Origin: Phoronis pallida
Taxonomy: Eukaryota > Phoronida > Phoronidae
Reading direction: 5' to 3'
Length of the DNA stretch: 10,981 nt
Assembly: GCA_028565715.1 (NCBI GenBank)
Contig: JAOXYC010220350.1
Span: 1-10,981 of the forward strand
Shown here: positions 1 through 10,100 of the stretch, one piece after another
How the letters are laid out: the number at the start of each line of letters is the position of its first letter
How positions within the stretch are numbered: position 1 is the stretch's first letter
Translations under genes and position numbers: made by a program
Notes under the pieces: model-generated
What the model was told of the DNA's origin: nothing
What the model saw: the letters and a program-made list of their open reading frames with translations, nothing else
Databases searched by the model: none

Positions 1-21
1 ATTAACGGCCCAGCATTTATG

Positions 22-34
22 ACCACGTGACTCA
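22..34. promoter_or_regulatory. Overlapping E-box (CACGTGAC) and AP-1-like site (TGACTCA)
   Basis: CACGTG at 24-29 continues as CACGTGAC (24-31), matching one half and the core of the CLEAR/TFEB consensus GTCACGTGAC at 8 of 10 positions. It overlaps a perfect TGACTCA (28-34), the AP-1 consensus. TFEB-family sites are common at genes for lysosomal proteins, and P5B pumps are lysosomal. The site is about 1 kb upstream of the proposed start codon, and both motifs are short enough to occur by chance. Confidence 0.25.
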
Positions 35-372
35 GAGCAGGGCTGCAAATGTCATTAACGGCCCGGCTGCAGCTACTCGTGCATTATGGAGTATTTAAGC
101 CCAGCAAAATAGCGTTATTCTACCGACAATGCCCTACAAGTAGATACTAATAGTTGATAATTTCACATTCGGAAATAGCGATGTATAACTTTAATTTTTT
201 AAAGCAAATTTCAATGCTTGCAATTTTTTATCATGTATTGTACTTATCGACAGCACACAGTACTCAAAGAGTCATTGTTTAATCAATAACAGTAGGGGTA
301 ATAAACCTCTGATTATCTCAATAATGAGTTCTCAAACATCCAATCAACTTTTATAAATCATATCAAGACATT

Positions 373-418
373 TTTTAGATTAATTTTGAATATTTTGACA
401 TTCAAAATTAATCTAAAA
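373..418. repeat. Perfect 19-bp inverted repeat (hairpin)
   Basis: TTTTAGATTAATTTTGAAT at 373-391 is exactly complementary to 400-418, with an 8-base spacer. It is very AT-rich and has no GC-rich stem plus T-run. It may be the remnant of a palindromic transposon end or a chance AT palindrome. No function is shown. Confidence 0.8.
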
Positions 419-1081
419 TATTGTTATCATTCTTTTAAGCCCAAAAGAGGACTTTAAAGATTGAATTATAATTTTTTTGGAAGTTTAGGTTTTCCATGAA
501 CTTTGTTTCGGTAAGAACAAATTTGACTTTGAGAAGTGAATATACAGCATACACACTCGGTCTTATTTATTTTAAAAAGCATTTGCTAATTATTTTTCTT
601 GTTTTTTTTTAATTTCCTCATTAAAGCATTTTTCAAATTTAAAAATATGATGGCCTAGATAAGCTATAATTGTGAGGAACTTCTTAATGTAATGTGCATT
701 CTGATTGTAAGTCCAGCAGTATATGTCATAATTGATTTATTATCTGCATGTAATATAAAGACAATACAAATCCAATTTGATAAGATTACAATCATCGTGG
801 TGTAGTCGGATTCAATGTACAGTTGTTGACATTCCCCCATCCCAAGTATCAAAGTTCTAATGACCTAATTCCAAGAGGCGTAAGGTCAGTATTTACAACC
901 ACTTGTGGAAAATCTGAATCTAGTGAGTGTTAGGGAGGTTAGCGTGTGAGGTGGAAAAATGGGTTGAAGGAGAGCTATACTCTCTGTATTTGATTTGCTT
1001 GGGAGCATTAACACTGATGAGAGCCGCTATTTGATGTGCTAAAGTATACTGACAGAAAATCTGTAGAAGATACATTTTGCA

Positions 1082-1110
1082 ATGGCAGACACTGAAAAGA
1101 AAATTGAAAG
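1082..1110 (+). CDS. ATP13A2/3: P5B ATPase exon 1 (start exon, copy a)
   Basis: ATG followed by nine full or partial codons reads MADTEKKIE plus AG, then the donor GTAATA at 1111. The 29 coding bases leave two bases of a codon, and exon 2 begins with the single C needed to complete it (AGC, Ser10). Exon 2 stays open upstream of its own ATG back to its acceptor, so a start in an earlier exon is expected. A second, diverged copy of this exon lies 101 bp downstream with the same ATG context and phase. The exon is too short to recognise by homology, so the call rests on phase, the donor and the duplicated context. The alternative start is the ATG at 3584. Confidence 0.5.
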
Positions 1111-4100
1111 GTAATATGATTTTTTTATTCGTAGAATTGAATAAGTTTGTTGTTTTACACACTCATGAAGGCAAATTTTGCAATGGCAGACACTGAGAGT
1201 AAAACGGACAGGTTATATGATTTGTTTATTGATGTATAATTGTATGAGTAATTTTGTTTAACACACCATGAATCTGTATAAACTGTTTAACAGATATACA
1301 AAATGTGTCAAACATTTAAAAAGGGAAATGTTTTGACATCTTCTGTCAAAGCTTTCGATGTTTTGAAATGGAGCTCAATAACATCAATGCACTTTTGTTT
1401 GCACAGTATTTATGCTCGATAAACCACGGGTTCGTTACTTGCCAGACATCTTCATAAATAACATTCAATGTTTAACACAGAGTGCAATTTGTTTTCCTTC
1501 AAACTCGGCTGTTTGTTCTAATTAGCTTTCAATTTTGTTAATTAGCACACTCATCAAAATTGCGATACACAAAGTATCTCACTTATTGACTGATTTGTTT
1601 ATTTACAAGCCGAGAATCGAACGAGAACTGGGCAGTCATTTCTGAGTGACTGTTACATTTAATTTCCATTAAAAGATCATGACTATAATAGTCTCGTATC
1701 ACAGGCATGCGCAATCCAAATTATCAGTCATCAGAATTAGGCTAGTCTCCGAAAAATGATATCATTTGCTAAGAAAAGCACGAGTCGCATTTCATTGCAC
1801 ATAAACATACACAAGTTTCATTGTTCTGCATGACAAACTTCGAATTTGATTCAAAATGTCGTCTTCGTGATATGAGTCTACCACTCGACTTTTTAAAAAG
1901 AAAAAAAACTTTGATCGTCTTGGATTTATTTATTGAAATACCTTGACTGGAATCAAAGTTTTTTTTTGAAAAGTTGAAGGTATTTATTATTAGCAATGAA
2001 ATCTGTTCTGACCAAGAAAAATGAAATGTGTATGAAAAAGGGGGCGTAATGTTTGCTCCTTGTCAAAAAGTCCTGTTCTCTGTCTCGTGGTTGTACTAAG
2101 TCATGAGCATCCCATGTTGAATATTGATATATTTATCTCTGGGCACATGATGTTTGTACTTGAATTGTTTCAGATCAAAGATCACATTTTATTATGCTTA
2201 CCTTTGCCTCAGGTAACTTATCTAATAAGTATGTTGCTAAAATTTCATTTCTTTTTCCGCCAATGAACTGACAAAATCAGAATACATGCCCATGGGCTTG
2301 TTTGCCGAAATCCCTGGTACAGTACATTTTGAAATACAAAATCTTGGACTTAAAAATTGTGTTACTTTATAAATTCTTCAAGGAAAGCACCTTAATAATT
2401 TTTTGGTTAGTTATTATTTCTATGTGGTTTAGGCTACAGAGATTAAAAACATGTAAATATTGTTATACAATACAATGCAATACAATTCCCTATAAATAGC
2501 CTATTTTTATGCATTTGACATGTGATATCAGTTTATTGACCTAATTGATTTAAAGAGAGTGATCTCCCCTCACCCTTCACCCCTACCCCATAGACGTTTA
2601 TAGACAAGGACAATGTCCAATGTGATATCAGTTCCCCACAGCTCAGAGTCTAGAATGGAAGACAGGTATACCTGATGTAATATCGGAGGTCAGTATAAAA
2701 CCCACTTTTATGTTTAAAATGAGCCTCTTTCATCTGATTGGTAATTTTTGTATTCATCATGACAGTGCTTTGGGATATGTTTTCAAAATTCTGAACTTCT
2801 TAACTTTGCAAAATTAATGCTTTGCCAAATTTGCTGCCTGCTGTACTGCAGTCATTAGTCAACATAACCCGACTTATCTTTCCTTGCATCTCACCAGTCC
2901 ATGCAAAAGACAATTGGCCTCCTTTTTGGGATTTCAACGGAAACCTTTAAATATTTACTTTATGGTTAAATCAGAGATAGTGTATAGTCCCATACTTCCT
3001 TGGTTAAATATATTTGTGCATACATTTGACTGGTCCCAGGTATCAAGTGTGACCTCTGTTCTTTTGTGTGTTTAAAAACACAATAGTGTAGCCCAGTTCA
3101 TATCAATAGGTAGTGTATTTTGTCGCCTAATTTCTAGGAGCTCAATGTCTCAATTCATAGCTGATTCTCCTAATTCATTAGCCTCTCTGCTTAGTTTCTA
3201 ATCTTTAGCCAATTCCAGTATTTCCAAGTAGATGAAATCCTAACCCATATATATTTCCAACAATAGAATCATCTTTCTTTCGAATTCAGTACAAGAGTTG
3301 TTGTTCTATTGCAATGTTATACATCCAAAATTGGAGATAACCATTCTGCTAATTATTATCTAATAATAAAGGTGCATCACAGCGCCACTCATGGGGTAAT
3401 ATATATACTAGCTTATAGCGTTAAAATTAACACAGAAATTACTAGGACCCCTGCAGTGTAGTGGTTTAAGCACAACTATCATGAAAATAGGAGACCCGGG
3501 TTCGATTCCCGGTCGGGTTCTGAATTTTTCTGTTTTTTCAAAAATTATTTAATTTATATTTCAGCCCTCCAACTAAACCAGACATGGGCAAAGTTAAAGA
3601 GAACCCTCTCTTGGCTGATGACAGAAAACAGCGGGAAGAAAATATCACACTAAACGAGGGAACAGAGGATGAGATGGTACCACGGATTCTTGTTTTTAAT
3701 GCAAAAAACCTCCATCTGGAGTGCAGCAGTGTTTGAAACCATTTTTTTGTTAAAAGGCAAAAGGCTACAATGCTCTGGGGAAAAATATTACGAACAACCA
3801 AATGAGCATCAAAAAATTTTCAGAAATCATTTTTACAAAATATACCAAAAAAATCTTATCTATTTTAACTCGTCAAAAGTTAGTCTCACTATTAAAAAAA
3901 TTATTCAACTGGTAATTCATTGATTATGATTTTTTGTTCAATTGCTTAATTTATTTCATTTTGAACATTTTCCCTCTTGCAGTCAGGGGGTTTTGATATT
4001 TGGTTTAATTAGTTTATTTTACTGACATATTCATCCGTTTAACCTCAATACTGTTATACTGTAGCGCCATTTTAACCTTTTATTCAATAATTTCCAGGTT

Positions 4101-7100
4101 CTCCTGAATGGATATCGTAAGTCTGACATCAAATCAGTGCTCATACTAGTGCTATGTGTCTGTACAGCTGGTTTACTCTACCTATTACTGTACTGGTTTG
4201 AACATTGGAAGCTGTATGCGACACACAACAGGTGCTCTCTTGAGGAAGCGGAAAAGGTTTTATTGATGGTTGGTGGTTTTTAAGACTTACGTAGTACACA
4301 GCTTATGGTCACAAATACACGGCGACGGTTGCATAAACACGGGGTGCTTTTGTGTCTGTGAGCTATGTTACTTTTGGCCTGTATTTAAGCTATGTTCTTA
4401 CGACCATTGCTGTGTATTTGTGACCATTAGTTATGTACTGTGCAAGGCTTGGTTTATATTTTATAGCTTATATGGGATTGCATTTTTTTCAACTTAATTG
4501 GGACAATCACAGGGTTTCAATTTGAATGGCCGTCTACAATGCAGCTGTTTTTAAAAACACAACATTGTGTTAATTTGAAACACAGCAATATACCACAGAT
4601 AAGTTTTGTATGAAGGATGGTGTTTAAAAAGTTTTTTCATCACGCATGTGGCATTAAGCAGATTAGGCTTTTTTAATGCTCAATGGGCAACTCGAGAACA
4701 CCTCCATTCACTCCTGTTGTCTAACGGGCAAATGGCCACGAACATACGGGTCATTAAACCGCCTAGAGATAAGTGCAGTGAATGGAGGTGTGCCCTGAGG
4801 TAATACAACTGTTGCCCATTGGACTTTTAATAGTTACAGGTAAATTGATTGGAAAATTTAACACAATTTAATTTTTTTATGTCACCACAATAATTCAGTG
4901 TTATAATGATGTTTTATGTTGAGACATGTAGTTCGATAGTTTATGTAAATTTTGTTTTATTAATTTCCAGGATATTTATAAAAGATATTATGTTGAATCG
5001 GTGGAAACGACCGTAATAAGCAGGAGAAATGAACGCACAATTTCATTTAGATATTTTGTCAACAGAAAACTAAAATATGTCTGGGATTACAATGCAGCAA
5101 AGTTTAATTTATTAAGGTGAGGAATATTTTTGCTTTACTTCGTTCACAATTTCATTTTCTGAACTCTTAAGGGAATTGTAATGCTCACATTATATTTTTT
5201 GACCAGCACATTTTATCCCACAATTACCCTTAAAAATTGTACATCCTGAAATTACACTTTGTCAACTGATAATATAATATCAACTTTTGATATGATAAGC
5301 GATCAGGAAAATTCCCCTGTTTTATAACATATTTATCATATTTACAAGGGTCTAGTTCACTATGAAAGGGCGGGATTTCTTTTTCTTGTTTACTGCTTAC
5401 GGCCATGACAACAACTTGACATCTGTGACATATGATGGCAGCTCGCTCCAAATGTATGCAATTTATTAGCTATAATTATGCTAGGAGTAGCCCGGAACTT
5501 TTGCACAGATTCTCTCTGCGATCCTCAGTCTTTCTGTGATTGAATAAAACTGATACGTAAAATTAGTAAATCAGTGTCATTCCTGGGCACTAAGTTCATG
5601 TATTATTTTGGTTAAAATGAAAACTTTTAATAAAAAAAAAAAAAAAAAAGAAAAAAAGTGTCATACCGTGAACTATCTGGGATATCACATTGTCCATATA
5701 AAATATATGACAAAAACTTTCTGGATTTTTCAAAATTTTGTACAAATAATAAAAGAAGTGCCCCCCATTCATTGAGATACACTATTAATTTTTTGTGTTG
5801 ATTAATTAATTTTTTATTTATTTCACAGGGGACTGGATCAAGATCTTTCATGTATGTATTACCATGAAAACAGCGAGGGGTTGAGTACAGAGGACCATGA
5901 ATTAGGCAAAGTACAATACGGACATAACTTGATTGAAATCCGTGTGAAACATGTGTTGCGTCTCTTGGTGGAGGAGGTTAGTAGAGTTCTTGATTTCAAA
6001 CCGCCCTCAAATTGGGGCTATTCATTTTTATGGTGTACATTAAACATTGAAGGGATATGTGACGCGTTGTAATGAACGGAACTATTTTGTCTTCAAAACC
6101 TAACAAAACGGCTACAAGGTTACCATTTTACTTCAAAAATGTTCAAAAGGAACTTATAATACAATCCATATGCTTAAATTCCTATTCAAAGAGTTTTAAA
6201 AAATGAATTCCTTTTGTGAGCCAAAAATATATCGACTATTGGAATCCAGCGCACTCTTCATTATCAAAGCATGTGTCGCATCTAAATGCACGTTACACGC
6301 GCAAAATGAATGCGCTATGCTTATAATGGCGAGCGAGAAAGAAGTTTTCTTTTGATATTTTTCAAACGATTTTTGCTTTAAACAATTGGTTAACTGTCGT
6401 GTTAATGGCTGAATTTTTACAAAAGTTCATAAAAATAATCCAACTAAATGTTACAGTGGTATTTTTTCATTTATTTCAACCAAAAAGTCATAATATGTCG
6501 CTTTAAAGATGATATTTTCTTAAGTGAATAGACATTTGTGTTTGTTATAAGAAGTTAGAGCAGCATCAGTCAAAAAGAGACTAGTGTGATACTTTACCTT
6601 TAAAGTTATTTCACGGTGGCGTATCTGTACAGATTGCAAATGTTGGCCATTAAAACAACCTAATTGTGTACGAGTCGTATGTAAATGTGTTTAGATGTGT
6701 TTGAACAACCCTTTTTTGTACGAAATAACAACCCAAAATTGTACTCCCAATCAATTTACACTCAACTCGTACAAAAATAGGTTGTTTAAGGGGCAATATC
6801 CGGTTCAGTACAGATACGCCACCGTGTATTTGTATTAATCCTATTGTGACCGCTCACAAACATGATATCTGTGTGCAATACTAGCATGGAACTTTTTTTC
6901 TAGATAACTGTTTTGTATTTCAGGCCCTCAATCCATTCTATGTATTTATTGTGATGAGTTCAATCATCTGGTTCCTTATACAGTATGCAATATATGCTGG
7001 TTGTATTATACTCATGGCTTAATTTGTATTTCAGGCCTGGCTCAACCCATTCTATGTATTTATTGTGATGAGTTCAATCATCTGGTTCCTTATACGGCGT

Positions 7101-10100
7101 ATGCAATATATGCTGGTTGTATTATACTGCTGGCTTAATTTGTATTTCAGGCCCTCAACCCATTCTATGTATTTATTGTGATGAGTTCAATCATCTGGTT
7201 CCTTATACAGTATGCAATATATGCTGGTTGTATTATACTCATGGCTTAATTTGTATTTCAGGCCTGGCTCAACCCATTCTATGTATTTATTGTGATGAGT
7301 TCAATCATCTGGTTCCTTATACGGCGTATGCAATATATGCTGGTTGTATTATACTGCTGGCTTAATTTGTATTTCAGGCCCTCAACCCATTCTATGTATT
7401 TATTGTGATGAGTTCAATCATCTGGTTCCTTATACAGTATGCAATATATGCTGGTTGTATCATACTTATGGCTGTTATTTCTATTGCCGTGGCAACATAT
7501 GAAGCTAGAAAGGTAAATATATTATCGGATTCATAACTTTTTATTTAACAGGAGTATCTTTTTGATCGAGAGTTGCATACAAGTCAATGATATGTTGAAA
7601 ATTCTATTTTATATGGACAATTATAGCGGATTTAGGTTTTCTATGCAGTCGATGTTCAGTTGTATTGTTCCACATCAAAATTCCTGTTGGGACACAAAAA
7701 AGCTGGCTTGAATTATGGCTACCAAATTAATTGATTCACATTGAAATAATTCCTCCCAATGCATGTGATTTTTAATACCAGTTACTTGTGGGTCAGAAGA
7801 CTCAGAACGCAATAGAAATCCCCCCATCTTGCTAATCTGTTCACCATGTATCTTACACTTTACTCACCTGGATAGCTTGATTCAGTGAAACATCAATGAA
7901 TTTGAAAAGACAGAAAAAATCCGAACTGGACTGGGAATCAAACCCAGGTCTCCCGATTGCCGTTCAGATGGTCTTACCAACTGAGCTATCCAGCCCGTCC
8001 TAATTCTGTCTGAATATTTACGCATAATAGCGCTATTAATAGCCAGTATAAGTGTTCCCCGGCCCCATGAGCTTTACATATGGATTTGGTTTTGCTTAAA
8101 TGCAAATAGACCCGGTTTAGAGTCCAATAAGAATACAAATTAATGTATCTTAAATACTGGCCGAAAGTGAAGAATTTGAAAAGACAGAAAAAATCCGAAC
8201 TGGACTGGGAATCAATAATAAAAAGTTATAATGATAATTTATTGCTTAAAATAATAGTGCTTATATGTCAAAATAACCATGCGATTTACAATGTAAGACA
8301 ATATTTGCATTACAATGACTAAAACACAAAAAGATGGAATTTAAATGAAGGCAATATTAACATGTAATTTTACAGACTGCGGTCAAACTCCGGTCAACGA
8401 TGCAGCAAGTTGATCCAGTAAATGTTCTCCGAGGGAGTCAAGTATTATCTATATCATCAGACGATTTAGTTCCGGGAGATGTGCTTGTTATACCATCCAA
8501 GGGCTGTCCCATGCACTGTGATGCTGTTTTGCTTGGTGGAAACTGTATTGTTAATGAAAGTATGCTCACAGGTAAGTTGGTACATCGCTGACAAAGTGTT
8601 GGAGTACAGATTCATGTGCAACGCTATGTAAGACAGAAACAATTTTTATTGTGTGAGCTTGGTGAATGGTTCTGGATGTCACATGACTTCTACACCCTAT
8701 TTGTATGTTATGGATATTGATTCCTTAATTTATTTAGTACCGTATATGCGCGAGTTTAGGCGCATGCGCAAGGCGTTTTTTGGAGAATTTTTTTTGCTCA
8801 AGTGGTTCACATATAGGCGCATGCGCCTACGTTCGATTATAGGCACATGCGCCTATAATTAATTATATCCATTCATTGTTCAACCTATTCACGATATTGA
8901 ACGATATCCTTAGCAAAGGGTTCTACCTCAGTATCCCCCTTGAATCTGATTAATTTACTGTTCCTGTCATGGCTGACTCATTAGCTCAGCTGGTAGAGCA
9001 CTTGCCTAGAATTCAAGCCTAAACTGGCGGGCTTTTACCGTATTTAAACTGATTCTCTTGTTGTTCTAGGGGAGAGTGTGCCGGTCACCAAAACCCCGCT
9101 GCCTAACACTAGCTCTGAAATCTACAGGCCTGAAACACACAAGAGGCACACTATCTTCTGTGGCACAATGGTTATACAAACACGTTGCTATAGCGATGAC
9201 AAGGTGTTAGCTCTTGTTGTTCGCACGGGTATAAATAAAATCTTTTTACCTTTAGTAAATATAACTTGAATGCTGATTTTTACTTTACTATTTTGTTATA
9301 ATTATCTTCAGATTTCCTCCTTAGTGGATCCGGTATCTGGTACTTTAGTTTGGACTGTTTTTCATCATCAATATTAGAGTAATTATTAATCCATTGTGAA
9401 GCTTTAAATAATTATTAATTATTAATCTGTTCTGGCAACCATATGATCACATGATTGCAGGAACAGATCAACAACTTTTTATATGATAGCAATTTTTGTT
9501 TTCTTGTAAATTCTTTACATGATTCACAGTCAAACAAATTTCATTGAAAACACGGCTGTGTATGCTATTTACAACTTTGCATCAAGTCTTTTCGTAGTCC
9601 CGAAAAAGTTTGACATTAATTTCAGACAAACCTTGAAACAGTTCATGAAATGCCATGCATTTTGGTTGAGGTGGTGTTGTTAAAATTAGACAGCACAAAT
9701 ATATCGATATAAAAACAAAAACTTTCTTCCTGGTACTTCGGAACTCTATTTCCATCGAAGAGGTAACATCAAATGAATTTTTAAAAAACTAATAAAAGGG
9801 CGATAGTGCTTTACGTCGTTTTACCAGAATAATTGAATAATACATGTGTTTTCAATGAAACGTGCCTGTGCCTGCGCGAGGGTTTATTACCCAATTATAT
9901 CAAACAAATTTAGGTATAAAAACTTACGCTTCTCAATTGTTTTAAAAGCAAATCAATTTATACATTCTCAAAATCCATGACTAGTTTGATTTTCTAAGAA
10001 TTAAAAAGTAAACAAATGACTAGTTTCAAACCACATCTTTTTTCAAATACTTGAGTGAGCCGTATATTAATAACAATGAGAAAGAGGAATCGTCTGAAGA

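Larger units (their letters stand above)
1..1081. other. Upstream/5' flanking region, no gene seen
   Basis: I see no convincing exon here; the short open frames are antisense or AT-rich and carry no recognisable motif. It holds a short repeated phrase (ATTAACGGCCCAGC at 1-14 and ATTAACGGCCCGGC at 54-67), a composite E-box/AP-1-like site at 22-34 and a perfect 19-bp hairpin at 373-418. If the start exon at 1082 is correct, the promoter and 5' UTR should lie in the right-hand part. I could not pick out a TATA box or initiator with any confidence. Confidence 0.5.
1074..1272 (+). repeat. Tandem duplication, about 101-bp unit, spanning the start exon
   Basis: Two imperfect direct repeats offset by 101 bp share TTTTGCAATGGCAGACACTG, then diverge moderately through the intronic part (TATGATTT..., and GTTTTACACACTCATGAA against GTTTAACACACCATGAAT). 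Each unit carries a start exon, its donor and about 60 bp of intron. Confidence 0.7.
1111..3564 (+). other. Intron 1 (long), no gene seen
   Basis: It runs from donor GTAATA to acceptor TATATTTCAG. Contents noted: the second start-exon copy (1183-1211), a fold-back repeat (1886-1976), a 13-bp direct repeat TGTGATATCAGTT at 2521-2533 and 2621-2633, a pyrimidine/C-rich stretch near 2565-2590, and a tRNA-like SINE at its 3' end (3421-3546). The short open frames on both strands have no recognisable features. Confidence 0.5.
4269..4970 (+). other. Intron 3 with two inverted-repeat elements
   Basis: Donor GTTGGT (weak), acceptor TTAATTTCCAG. It contains two separate MITE-like structures (4292-4439 and 4673-4830). 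No exon is seen in the rest. Confidence 0.65.
5977..7377 (+). other. Intron 5 with MITE and tandem partial exon copies
   Basis: Donor GTTAGT at 5977; the acceptor that restores the protein is at 7377. The first 630 bp or so hold nothing I can identify. A 215-bp inverted-repeat element sits at 6612-6826, and 6924-7377 is an array of four partial duplicates of the next exon, each with its own acceptor. Confidence 0.7.
7513..8375 (+). other. Intron 6 with SINE-like elements
   Basis: Donor GTAAAT, acceptor AATTTTACAG. It contains a minus-strand tRNA-like SINE (7898-8021) and a 44-bp fragment identical to part of it (8172-8215). I see no exon in the rest. Confidence 0.7.
8572..9069 (+). other. 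Intron 7 with NRF1-like sites and tRNA-like fragment
   Basis: Donor GTAAGT, acceptor GTTCTAG. It holds three GCGCATGCGC-type palindromes (8758-8859) and a tRNA 5' half (8974-9021). No exon is seen. Confidence 0.7.

Noticed and set aside
1769-1996. Antisense 75-residue frame with Cys-rich end
   Set aside because: It lies over an inverted A/T-run repeat; no recognisable domain, acceptor or neighbouring exon in frame.
2521-2633. Direct repeat TGTGATATCAGTT as a mobile element boundary
   Set aside because: Only 13 bp, and the 87 bp between has no element structure; may be chance.
3445-3520. Possible functional tRNA gene on + strand
   Set aside because: A good B box and T arm, but the acceptor stem has mismatches, the anticodon stem is only four pairs, the base before the anticodon is A instead of T, and the family tail follows. 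Treated as a SINE.
5632-5657. Retroposed gene 3' end marked by poly(A)
   Set aside because: No upstream processed gene or SINE body and no flanking target-site duplication seen; a plain A-run microsatellite is enough.
5627-5851. Antisense 74-residue frame with poly-Phe
   Set aside because: It includes the poly(A) run read in reverse and overlaps the exon 5 boundary; no motif.
7117-7365. Stand-alone 82-residue protein gene
   Set aside because: The frame runs across decoy exon copies out of phase with the pump; it is an artefact of the B-type 2-bp shift.
6924-7512. CRISPR array or satellite from regular 111/116-bp repeats
   Set aside because: No spacers; the repeats are contiguous, and each is the acceptor plus 5' part of an M1-M2 exon. 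Eukaryotic context.
7924-7995. Possible tRNA with GGC anticodon on - strand
   Set aside because: It folds well, but the D stem is broken, C replaces T33, GGC is not a usual eukaryotic alanine anticodon, and a related copy with the same tail exists at 10657-10801. Treated as a SINE.
8400-8591. Small gene starting at Met (MQQVDP...)
   Set aside because: The Met is internal to exon 7, which begins at an acceptor at 8375, and the frame runs past the GTAAGT donor into the intron.
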